The notes under the pieces are model-generated. The model was not told the DNA's origin. It did no database searches and saw only the letters and a program-made list of their open reading frames with translations. A stretch of 14,736 nucleotides of DNA from DASRWT01 sp046728035 (GTDB taxonomy: Bacteria > Methylomirabilota > Methylomirabilia > Rokubacteriales > CSP1-6): NCBI GenBank assembly GCA_046728035.1, contig JBKPDT010000387.1, positions 1-14,736 on the forward strand. Direction: 5' to 3'. The position numbers and the translations under genes were made by a program. Position 1 is the stretch's first letter; each line of letters begins with the position of its first letter. Below, one piece after another: positions 1 to 6,108 of this stretch.

Positions 1-1517
1 TCGCGGCCGAACACCGAGACGCCGTCGCGCTGCTCGGCGAGCATCCGGATCGGAGCGCGGAGGGCAGCCCCTCCTTCCTGGAGGCCCGCGTAGAAGAAGG
101 CGGCCACGGGCGAAGGGTGGGTGAAGGTGCCCCCGAGGATCCCCCGCTCGGTGATCGTGGGGGTGAGCGCGCTCATGTGAGAGTGCTCCCGCCACCAGTC
201 CCGGCTGAATTCCAGCGGCACCGCCGATCGAAGAAACAGCACGCGGCCCATGGGCGCGCGGGCGAGCGCGTCCCAGAGCGCGTCGAAACGATAGCCTTGG
301 ATGACGCCGTCCGAGGTCGGCCATTGGCCCACCCGCGGCCAGAGCGACACGGTGGGCTCACGCGATCCCGCAGGCCCCGCCGACAGGAAGATGCCCGCGG
401 CGATGCCGAGCGTCACCGCGATTCCCCCCGCCCACGGCGGGCTCCAGCGATACCGCGCGATGCCCGCGCCGACGAGGGTCGCCGCGGAGGCGGACCCGCC
501 CAGGATCAGCGCCAGGATCACTCCGTCCACCAGCCGGTCGGCGGGCAGCCAGAGTAGCCCGGTCGGCTCGGCGATCAGCGCATCCAGGATCGTCACGGCG
601 ATGAGCGCGGGCGCGAAGCCCTGGAACCACAGCAGGGGCCGCGGGGGCCGCAGCCCGACGGCCACCGCCGCCCAGCCGGCGAGATTCAGCACCAGCAGCA
701 CGAGCAGGAGCGGCCGGCTCGCGAAGCCCGCGGCGAGCCCACGCAGGGAGGCGTCGGCCCAGGCCAGGGGAAGCGCCATGGGCGGCCCCGCGACGAGGTG
801 GACGACGAGAGGCAGGAGCCAGAACGCGGCGACGCCGAGCCCCGTCGCGATCACGACGAGCGCGGACGCGACCCGTCCGTGGACAGACCCCGACGACATC
901 GCGGCGGCGAGCAGCACCAGGACGACGGCCAGCGCCGCGTGCGCGGGATGAGCCAGCACGACAGCGGCGAACAGAAGCGCAGGCAGCGCGCGAGGGCGAC
1001 GATTACCCTCGAGCCAGGGCACCAGGGTCAGGGCGAGCAGCGGGAGCAAACCCCAGCCCAGGCGCGCCGCGACCAGGCCCCACCGCAGGCCTTCCTCGAT
1101 CCCGCTGCGCGACCCCGCGGAGATGACGAGGGCAAGGAAGGCGGCGGGGAGCGCGAGCCAGCCGGAGCCGAGCACGCGGCTGAGGAACGCGTACGTCGCG
1201 GCGCCGGGCAGGAGAAAGACCAGCCAGACGAGGATCAGATAGATCTTCCCGGGGCTCGAGAAGCCGAGCGCGAGCCAGTGCAGGGCGTAGCCCAGATAGA
1301 AGAATAGTGGGGGATAGTACTGCAGCTCGGGATAGCCCGCCCACCAGCCCGGGTTCCAGTGCCACGGCGCGGGACCAAGCGTAATGACGTGGATCAGGCG
1401 GTAGAGCTGGCCGGGATGATCGTCGGCGCCCGGGACACCCCGGCCCAGCGCGGACCAGCCCCACGCGACGGCGTATATGGCGAGCAGCACGCTCGGGACA
1501 ATGGTTCGGACGAACAC
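1..1517 (-). CDS. PTPS-related / GT-C-like multi-spanning membrane protein (C-terminus cut by window edge)
   Basis: The reading frame is open from a GTG at 1517 to the left edge, giving 505 codons without a stop; an in-frame TGA lies just upstream, so GTG 1517 is the only reasonable start. The protein opens with a hydrophobic helix (about residues 5-24). A loop follows with D32-D33-H34, R40, W54-N55, GYP (61-63) and YYPPL (67-71). Many Leu/Val/Ala-rich membrane segments come next, with an HPAH motif at 190-193 and FWLLP at 232-236. The visible end is soluble and holds a GGTF motif near 462-465. This order of motifs is typical of membrane proteins carrying the '6-pyruvoyl-tetrahydropterin synthase-related' domain (PF10131), whose topology resembles GT-C glycosyltransferases. 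The substrate is unknown; a role in cell-envelope glycan or lipid-linked sugar transfer is inference. It is divergent from the threonine synthase operon. No Shine-Dalgarno lies at normal distance, in keeping with a leaderless transcript. Confidence 0.85.
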   Translation of the reverse strand, partial: MFVRTIVPSVLLAIYAVAWGWSALGRGVPGADDHPGQLYRLIHVITLGPAPWHWNPGWWAGYPELQYYPPLFFYLGYALHWLALGFSSPGKIYLILVWLVFLLPGAATYAFLSRVLGSGWLALPAAFLALVISAGSRSGIEEGLRWGLVAARLGWGLLPLLALTLVPWLEGNRRPRALPALLFAAVVLAHPAHAALAVVLVLLAAAMSSGSVHGRVASALVVIATGLGVAAFWLLPLVVHLVAGPPMALPLAWADASLRGLAAGFASRPLLLVLLVLNLAGWAAVAVGLRPPRPLLWFQGFAPALIAVTILDALIAEPTGLLWLPADRLVDGVILALILGGSASAATLVGAGIARYRWSPPWAGGIAVTLGIAAGIFLSAGPAGSREPTVSLWPRVGQWPTSDGVIQGYRFDALWDALARAPMGRVLFLRSAVPLEFSRDWWREHSHMSALTPTITERGILGGTFTHPSPVAAFFYAGLQEGGAALRAPIRMLAEQRDGVSVFGR

Positions 1518-1526
1518 GCCGACGGG

Positions 1527-1554
1527 ATTATACCGGGCCTTCCCTCATTGACAT
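1527..1554 (-). promoter_or_regulatory. Sigma70-like promoter for the membrane protein gene
   Basis: Read on the minus strand, ATGTCA (1554-1549, 4/6 to TTGACA) is followed after 16 bp by a perfect TATAAT (1532-1527). Nine bases separate the -10 box from the GTG at 1517. Transcription would therefore begin only a few bases before the start codon, giving a leaderless or nearly leaderless mRNA. Its -35 overlaps the -35 of the opposite promoter. Confidence 0.55.
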
Positions 1555-1576
1555 TTGTTTCTTGCGAGTGTTAAGT
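1548..1576 (+). promoter_or_regulatory. Sigma70-like promoter for the threonine synthase operon
   Basis: A perfect TTGACA (1548-1553) is followed after 17 bp by TTAAGT (1571-1576), which keeps the first T, an A and the final T of the -10 consensus. The local sequence is clearly AT-richer than its surroundings. The predicted transcript start near 1583 leaves a leader of about 90 nt before the ATG at 1676. Confidence 0.45.
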
Positions 1577-1597
1577 AATCGAAATCGTGTTGCTGGG

Positions 1598-1666
1598 ATC
1601 GGTGATCGCGGCAGCGGCCATGCCGGGATCGTGCAGTTACTTTCGGGGCTCAAATCCCCTACCGAT
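1598..1666 (+). promoter_or_regulatory. Possible structured mRNA leader ending at the threonine synthase Shine-Dalgarno
   Basis: ATCGGT (1598-1603) can pair with ACCGAT (1661-1666), extended by a G-U pair (1604/1660). Inside lie a perfect 5-bp hairpin CGGCA/TGCCG (1609-1613/1621-1625, 7-nt loop) and a 4-bp GGGG/CCCC hairpin (1645-1648/1656-1659). The latter's loop, CTCAAAT, resembles a tRNA T-loop. The 3' strand of the closing stem directly abuts the Shine-Dalgarno GGAGAGG (1667-1673). The arrangement could be a regulatory leader that masks the ribosome site. It matches no riboswitch class I recognise, and pairings of this length can arise by chance. Confidence 0.25.
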
Positions 1667-1675
1667 GGAGAGGCC

Positions 1676-2938
1676 ATGGATCGATTGAAGGGTCTCAAGT
1701 GCCGGGAGTGCGAGCGCTCCTACCCCGCCTCACCCGTCCACGTCTGTGAGTTCTGCTTCGGCCCTCTCGAGGTCGACTACGACTACGAGGTCATCCGCTC
1801 GCGCGTGACCCGCGCGCGGATCGAGGCCGGGCCCAAGAGCATCTGGCGCTACGCCGATCTCCTGCCCCTCGAGCTGGGCCCGGACGGCGAGCCCCCGGTG
1901 GGCCACGCCGTCGGCTTCACCCCACTCGTGCGGGCCCGGAACCTCGCCGAGGAGCTCGGGGTCAAGGAGCTTTATATCAAGAACGACTCGGTGTGCCATC
2001 CGACCTGGTCCTTCAAGGACCGTGTGGTGGCGGTGGCCATCGGCAAGGCGAAGGAGTTCGGCTTCGACACGGTGGCCTGCGCCTCGACCGGCAACCTTGC
2101 CAACTCCGTGGCGGCGCACGCCGCCGAAGGGCGGATCCGGGCCTACGTGTTCATCCCCGCCGACCTCGAGCAGGGCAAGATCACCGCGACCCTCATCTAC
2201 AACCCGACTCTGGTGGCGGTGCAGGGCACCTACGACGAGGTCAACCGCCTCTGCTCGGAGATCGCCGACAAGTACCGGTGGGCCTTCGTCAACATCAATA
2301 TCCGGCCGTTCTACGGCGAGGGCTCCAAGACCTACGGCTACGAGATCGCCGAGCAGCTCGGCTGGCGGGCTCCTGCCCACGTGGTGGTCCCGTGCGCGGG
2401 CGGCGCCCTCATCACCAAGATCGCCAAGGCCTTTCGAGAGATGCGCCTCCTCGGCCTCATCCCCGAGGGCCGGACCAAGATGTATGCGGCCCAGGCTCTG
2501 GGCTGCGGTCCCATCGTCACCATGATCAAGAACGACACCGATGTGCTCGTCCCCGTGCGGCCCAATACCATCGCGAAGTCGCTCGCCATCGGCAATCCCG
2601 CCGACGGCTACTATGCCTATCGCGCGGCCAAGGACTCGGGCGGCTACGGCGAGCACGCCACCGACGAGGAGATCGTCGAGGGCATGCAGCTCCTCGCCCG
2701 CACCGAAGGCATCTTCACGGAGACGGCGGGCGGCGTGACGGTGGCCGCGGCCAAGAAGCTCATCGACGCCGGCCGTATTCCGCGCGACGAGCCCACCGTC
2801 ATCTGCATCACCGGCAACGGTCTCAAGACCCCGGACGCGCTCCACGACCGGCTGTCCGTCAGCGTCACCATCCGGCCCTCGCTCTCGGTCTTCGACCAGG
2901 CGCTGGCCGAACTCAAGACGAAGGGAGGCGCCGCATGA
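1676..2938 (+). CDS. thrC: Threonine synthase-like PLP-dependent enzyme (fold type II)
   Basis: The 420-residue protein begins with a zinc-ribbon-like knuckle (C9, C12, C24, C27). The catalytic core of the tryptophan synthase beta/threonine synthase family follows, with the PLP lysine in SFKDR (K114), a phosphate/substrate loop STGNLANS, a glycine-rich PLP-phosphate loop PCAGGAL, and TGNGLKTPD near the C-terminus. Threonine synthase converts O-phosphohomoserine to threonine in the cytoplasm. ATG 1676 is chosen because GGAGAGG (1667-1673) precedes it and the zinc ribbon starts at once; an in-frame ATG at 1562 would add 38 residues of unlikely character. The stop overlaps the next start (ATGA). 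The residue before SFKDR is Trp, where classical threonine synthases have Gly in NPTGSFKDR. Together with the downstream CysO-like carrier, this leaves open that the true reaction is a sulfur transfer to an activated amino acid rather than threonine formation. Confidence 0.9.
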   Translation: MDRLKGLKCRECERSYPASPVHVCEFCFGPLEVDYDYEVIRSRVTRARIEAGPKSIWRYADLLPLELGPDGEPPVGHAVGFTPLVRARNLAEELGVKELYIKNDSVCHPTWSFKDRVVAVAIGKAKEFGFDTVACASTGNLANSVAAHAAEGRIRAYVFIPADLEQGKITATLIYNPTLVAVQGTYDEVNRLCSEIADKYRWAFVNINIRPFYGEGSKTYGYEIAEQLGWRAPAHVVVPCAGGALITKIAKAFREMRLLGLIPEGRTKMYAAQALGCGPIVTMIKNDTDVLVPVRPNTIAKSLAIGNPADGYYAYRAAKDSGGYGEHATDEEIVEGMQLLARTEGIFTETAGGVTVAAAKKLIDAGRIPRDEPTVICITGNGLKTPDALHDRLSVSVTIRPSLSVFDQALAELKTKGGAA

Positions 2939-3222
2939 GCGTGCTCGTCCGTATCCCGACGCCGCTCCGCAGCCTGACCAAGGGGGCCGCAGAGGTTCAG
3001 GGGGCAGGCGACACCGTGTCCGACATCATCCAGGACCTGGAGCGCCAGTACCCCGGGCTCCGCGACCGCCTGGTCGACGAGACCGGCGAGCTGCGGCGCT
3101 TCATCAATATCTACGTCAACGAGGAGGACATCCGGTTCCTCCAGGGCGCCAAGACGACTCTCAAGGCGGGGGACACGGTGTCCATCGTGCCCGCCATCGC
3201 GGGAGGCCGGTCGCGCGCGTGA
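2935..3222 (+). CDS. CysO/MoaD/ThiS-family ubiquitin-fold sulfur carrier protein
   Basis: This 95-residue protein has the beta-grasp pattern of small sulfur carriers. Its N-terminus (VRIPTPLRSLTKG), middle (RRFINIYVNEEDIRF) and end (VSIVPAIAGG) closely match my memory of mycobacterial CysO, which carries sulfur as a C-terminal glycine thiocarboxylate for cysteine synthesis by CysM. The Gly-Gly here is not terminal: four residues, RSRA, follow it. In related carriers such as QbsE and HcyS, extra residues after Gly-Gly are removed by a JAMM-type metalloprotease before activation. No such protease, nor an E1-like adenylating enzyme, lies in this window. The start ATG overlaps the preceding stop, and a GGGAGG Shine-Dalgarno lies about 6 nt upstream. 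A MoaD role in molybdopterin synthesis is possible but less likely given the sequence and its PLP-enzyme neighbour. Confidence 0.9.
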   Translation: MSVLVRIPTPLRSLTKGAAEVQGAGDTVSDIIQDLERQYPGLRDRLVDETGELRRFINIYVNEEDIRFLQGAKTTLKAGDTVSIVPAIAGGRSRA

Positions 3223-3230
3223 GGTGGACC

Positions 3231-3473
3231 ATGGGGCGCATGCGGGTGCGGTTGACCTTTCCGTCCGAGCTGGTGCAAAAGCCTCTCGTCTACCACCTCG
3301 TGAAGGACTTCGACATCGTCACCAATATCCGCCGCGCCGACGTCAAGGCCGACCACGGCTGGGTCGTCCTCGAGCTGGAAGGGGCGGAGGACCGGCTCCA
3401 GCAGGGGGTGGCCTGGCTCAAGCAACAGGGCGTCACCGTGGATCCCATCGAGCGCGACGTGGTGCTCCCGTAG
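3231..3473 (+). CDS. Free-standing NIL domain protein
   Basis: An 80-residue protein that consists only of an ACT-like NIL domain. Characteristic stretches are MRVRLTFPSELVQKP at the start, then KDFDIVTNIRRADV and GWVVLELEG. NIL domains are known at the C-terminus of the MetN ATPase of the methionine ABC transporter, where they bind methionine as a regulatory site, and fused to ferredoxins in archaeal homocysteine synthesis. Here the domain stands alone directly after the sulfur carrier. A role as methionine sensor or as partner of the PLP enzyme is inference. The start is uncertain: GTG 3219, ATG 3231 and ATG 3240 are all in frame. ATG 3231 is preferred, with GAGGTGG just upstream, though the spacing is short. 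Confidence 0.8.
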   Translation: MGRMRVRLTFPSELVQKPLVYHLVKDFDIVTNIRRADVKADHGWVVLELEGAEDRLQQGVAWLKQQGVTVDPIERDVVLP

Positions 3474-3486
3474 CGGCTCGCGCCCG

Positions 3487-4656
3487 ATGATCGGGATCTC
3501 GAAGCGGGTCCAGGGCTTCACCGAGTCGGTCATCCGCGAGATGACGCGGGTGAACAACCAGTACGACGGGATCAACCTCGCCCAGGGAATGCCGAATTTC
3601 CCGCCCCCGCGCGCGCTGGTCGAGGCGGCCCACCGAGCGCTCGACGGCGACTTTCACCAGTATGCGATCACGTGGGGCACCCCGCGGCTCCGGCGGGCGA
3701 TCGCCGAGAAGTACCGGCGCTTCTACGGCATGGCGGTGGAGCCGGACCGCCACGTCACCGTCTGCTGCGGCTCCACCGAGACGATGCTCGCTACCCTCCT
3801 CGCCGTGCTCAATCCCGGCGACGAGGTCATCATCTTCGAGCCGTTCTACGAGAACTACGGCCCCGGCTGCATCATCGCGGGCGCGGTGCCCATCTGGGTG
3901 CCGCTGGAGCCGCCGGACTTCGGCTTCGACCCGGATCGGCTCGCCCGGGCGGTGACGCCGCGCACCCGGGCCATCGTCTTCAACAGCCCGAACAACCCCT
4001 CCGGGAAGGTGTTCTCCCGGGCCGAGCTCCAGCAGATCGCCGATCTCTGCCTGAGGCACGACCTCCTCGCCATCACCGACGAGATCTACGAGCACATCAT
4101 CTACGACGGGGCGGGGCACACCCCCATTGCGACCCTGCCCGGGATGGCGGAGCGCACCGTCACCATCTCCGGAATCTCCAAGTCCTACTCGGTGACGGGC
4201 TGGCGCATCGGGTATGCGGTCGCCAATCCCCAGCTGTCGGTGGGAATCCGTCGCGCGCACGACTTCATCACGGTGGGCGCCCCCCATCCGCTCCAGGAGG
4301 CGGCGGTGACCGCGCTCGAGTTCCCCGACGCATACTACGTCCAACTTCGGGAGGGCTACCAGGCGCGCCGCGATCTCCTGTTCGACCGAGTCGAGGCGGC
4401 CGGTTTCGTGGCCTGGAAGCCGCGCGGGGCCTACTACATCCTCACCGACGCCGCCCACTTCATGAAACAGTACGACTGCGCGGACGACACCGCCTTCGCG
4501 ATGTATCTCATCAAGGAGGTCGGGGTGGCCACCGTGCCGGGCTCCTCCTTCTACGCGCACGGGGACCTCGGCCGGACCAAGATCCGCTTCTGCTTCCCCA
4601 AGACCGACGACATGCTCATCGAGGCGGGCCGCCGGCTCCAAAAGCTGGCCCGGTGA
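3487..4656 (+). CDS. Class I/II PLP-dependent aminotransferase
   Basis: A full-length (389 residues) fold type I aminotransferase. Visible landmarks are the N-terminal ISKRVQGFTESVIREM, NLAQGMPNF, the PLP-ring motif NSPNNPSGK, DEIYEH, the Schiff-base lysine in SGISKSYSVTGWRIGY (K232), and the substrate-carboxylate arginine region KIRFCF close to the C-terminus. The family includes aspartate, methionine and kynurenine aminotransferases; the sequence alone does not fix the substrate. The neighbours allow two readings: methionine or ketomethylthiobutyrate transamination beside the sulfur genes, or production of a hydroxypyruvate/glycerate precursor feeding the overlapping glycerate kinase. It begins 13 nt after the NIL gene with no clear Shine-Dalgarno, suggesting translational coupling. 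Its stop overlaps the next GTG. Confidence 0.9.
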   Translation: MIGISKRVQGFTESVIREMTRVNNQYDGINLAQGMPNFPPPRALVEAAHRALDGDFHQYAITWGTPRLRRAIAEKYRRFYGMAVEPDRHVTVCCGSTETMLATLLAVLNPGDEVIIFEPFYENYGPGCIIAGAVPIWVPLEPPDFGFDPDRLARAVTPRTRAIVFNSPNNPSGKVFSRAELQQIADLCLRHDLLAITDEIYEHIIYDGAGHTPIATLPGMAERTVTISGISKSYSVTGWRIGYAVANPQLSVGIRRAHDFITVGAPHPLQEAAVTALEFPDAYYVQLREGYQARRDLLFDRVEAAGFVAWKPRGAYYILTDAAHFMKQYDCADDTAFAMYLIKEVGVATVPGSSFYAHGDLGRTKIRFCFPKTDDMLIEAGRRLQKLAR

Positions 4657-5939
4657 CCCTGCGGGAGTCGGCGCGCGCGGTGTTCGACGCCGCGCTCCGC
4701 GCCGCTGACGTTCGCCCCCTCGTCCGTCGCGCGCTCGGCGGCCTCGATCTGCCTCCTCGCGGCCGCGTGCTGGTGGTCGGCGCGGGCAAGGCCTCGGGCG
4801 CCATGGCCTCGGCGGCGGAGGAAACGCTCGGCGATCGCATCGCCGACGGCGTGGTGGCGGTCAAGGATGGGCACCTCGCGCCCACCCGGCGCGTGCACCT
4901 CCTCGAGGCCGGCCATCCCGTCCCCGACGAGCGCGGGGCCGCCGCCGCCCGCGCCATCCACGACCTCGCCCACTCGGCGGGCCCCGACGACCTCGTCCTG
5001 GTCCTGATCTCGGGCGGGGGCTCGGCGCTGACCCCCGCGCCGGCGCCGCCCATCACCCTCGCCGAGAAGCAGGCTCTGACACGCCTGCTGCTGCGGGCCG
5101 GCGCCGACATCAAGCAGCTCAATGCGGTGCGGAAGCACTGCTCCATCCTCAAGGGCGGCCAGCTCGCCCGCGCCGCCGCGCCGGCGCGCGTCCACGCCCT
5201 CCTCCTGTCCGACGTCATCGACGATCCTCTGGACGTGATCGCCTCGGGTCCCACCGCGCCGGACGCGTCCACCTTCGCCCAGGCCCTGGCGATCCTCGAC
5301 CGCTTCGGTATCGCCGACCAGGTGGCCCCCGGCATCATCCGACGCCTCGAGGAAGGGCGGCGGGGAGCGATTCCTGAAACGCCTAAGCCAGGTGATCCTC
5401 TCTTCGAACACGTGACCAATACGGTGATCGGGAACAACCACCTGGTGATCGAGTCCGCGATGGAGCGGGCAGGGGCCCTCGGCCTGCCGCCCCATTTCCT
5501 CACGCGAACCCTGGAGGGCGAGGCGCGGGAGGTGGCCGCGCGCTTTGTGGCCCTGGCCCGCGAGGTTCGCACGGGCGCGGGTCCCGCGCGCGCTCCGTGC
5601 TGCCTCATCGCGGGTGGAGAGACCACGGTGACCGTGAAGGGGCAGGGGAGCGGCGGCCGCTGCCAGGAGTTCGCCCTCGCCGCGGCCATCGAGATGGCGG
5701 GGCTACCCGACGTCGTCGTGCTCGCGGCGGGAACGGACGGAAGCGACGGGCCCACCACCGCGGCCGGGGCCGTCGCGGACGGGCAGAGCGCAGCCCGCGC
5801 GCACTCGATCGGCGTGGATCTTGCTGCGCGTCTGGCCGAGAACGACTCCAATGCGGCACTGGCCGCGCTCGGCGACCTCATCGTCACCGGCCCGACCAAC
5901 ACCAATCTCCTCGATCTCTATCTCGTCATCGTCCGATAG
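4653..5939 (+). CDS. gckA: Glycerate 2-kinase, MOFRL family
   Basis: A 428-residue protein with the two-domain layout of GckA/TtuD-type glycerate kinases. The N-terminal DUF4147 part shows VVGAGKASGAMA (K46) and LISGGGSAL (about 118-126). The C-terminal MOFRL domain shows GGETTVTVKG, GSGGRCQEFALA, AAGTDGSDGPT and GPTNTNLLDL. These enzymes phosphorylate D-glycerate to 2-phosphoglycerate, as in the serine cycle, hydroxypyruvate salvage or sugar-acid degradation. The start is the GTG at 4653 within a GTGA overlap with the aminotransferase. The same frame stays open upstream to 3672, but that part is an out-of-frame shadow of the aminotransferase. It appears to be the last gene of the operon; no convincing terminator follows. 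Confidence 0.93.
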   Translation: MTLRESARAVFDAALRAADVRPLVRRALGGLDLPPRGRVLVVGAGKASGAMASAAEETLGDRIADGVVAVKDGHLAPTRRVHLLEAGHPVPDERGAAAARAIHDLAHSAGPDDLVLVLISGGGSALTPAPAPPITLAEKQALTRLLLRAGADIKQLNAVRKHCSILKGGQLARAAAPARVHALLLSDVIDDPLDVIASGPTAPDASTFAQALAILDRFGIADQVAPGIIRRLEEGRRGAIPETPKPGDPLFEHVTNTVIGNNHLVIESAMERAGALGLPPHFLTRTLEGEAREVAARFVALAREVRTGAGPARAPCCLIAGGETTVTVKGQGSGGRCQEFALAAAIEMAGLPDVVVLAAGTDGSDGPTTAAGAVADGQSAARAHSIGVDLAARLAENDSNAALAALGDLIVTGPTNTNLLDLYLVIVR

Positions 5940-6027
5940 CCGAAGCCTTCACGACACATGCCTGTCACAAAGGCGAAATGCTCTTAGTGCGCGAGATTCC
6001 GTCGGCGGGCAATTTCGGCCCACCGGG

Positions 6028-6036
6028 TTATCCACA
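6028..6036 (+). promoter_or_regulatory. DnaA-box consensus 9-mer
   Basis: TTATCCACA, an exact match to the classical DnaA box, lies in the intergenic region upstream of rlmN. A 7/9 match in opposite orientation (TTGTCCACG read on the minus strand, 6061-6053) lies 16 bases further on. Two boxes without an AT-rich unwinding stretch or dnaA/dnaN neighbours do not make an origin. A DnaA-responsive promoter element is possible. Confidence 0.4.
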
Positions 6037-6061
6037 GTCGAATCACACAATCCGTGGACAA
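6028..6061. repeat. Imperfect inverted repeat upstream of rlmN
   Basis: The arms TTATCCACAG (6028-6037) and CCGTGGACAA (6052-6061) are complementary at 8 of 10 positions across a 14-nt AT-richer spacer. The spacing and symmetry suit a dimeric protein binding site. The two mismatches would weaken an RNA hairpin. The repeat lies just upstream of the predicted rlmN promoter, in a position where an activator or repressor could act. Confidence 0.4.
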
Positions 6062-6071
6062 GCGGCCCGCG

Positions 6072-6099
6072 TCGACTGCCCAATGCGCTGTGCTATCCT
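6072..6099 (+). promoter_or_regulatory. Sigma70-like promoter for the rlmN-larC operon
   Basis: TCGACT (6072-6077, 4/6 to TTGACA) is followed after 16 bp by TATCCT (6094-6099, 4/6 to TATAAT). Nine bases separate the -10 box from ATG 6109, and no Shine-Dalgarno is present. The same spacer and -10-to-start distance occur at the minus-strand promoter at 1527-1554. A leaderless transcript beginning near 6106 is predicted. Confidence 0.45.
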
Positions 6100-6108
6100 A
6101 AGCCGCGT

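Noticed and set aside
301..1307. Plus-strand open frames of 146-216 codons over the first 1.3 kb
   Set aside because: They mirror the minus-strand membrane protein, which has clear hydrophobic segments and ordered motifs; the plus-strand translations look like low-complexity Arg/Ala/Pro-rich noise.
1597..1668. A tRNA gene in the thrC leader
   Set aside because: Acceptor and T-arm-like pairings can be drawn, but the T-stem has a mismatch, the D-loop would be only 4 nt, positions 8, 33 and 54 are not T, and the anticodon stem has a C-C mismatch. It is kept only as a possible structured leader.
1730..2845. A 371-codon open frame on the minus strand
   Set aside because: It is the antisense shadow of the threonine synthase gene, with no domain signature.
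1993..2934. Long upstream extension of the sulfur carrier frame
   Set aside because: It is an out-of-frame reading of thrC with no recognisable domain. ATG 2935 has a good Shine-Dalgarno and matches the family start.
3433..4641. A 402-codon open frame on the minus strand
   Set aside because: It is antisense to the aminotransferase, whose motifs and catalytic lysine are intact; no family is recognisable in the reverse reading.
3672..4652. N-terminal extension of the glycerate kinase frame (a 755-residue fusion)
   Set aside because: The extension is the aminotransferase gene read out of frame and is rich in Arg, Pro and His. The family N-terminus starts at GTG 4653 in a GTGA overlap.
5940..5990. 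A terminator after the glycerate kinase gene
   Set aside because: Only a 4-bp GCCT/AGGC pairing is found and no T-tract follows, so it was not called.
6028..6061. A replication origin
   Set aside because: There are only one perfect and one imperfect DnaA box, no AT-rich unwinding region, and none of the usual dnaA/dnaN/gyrB or parAB neighbours.
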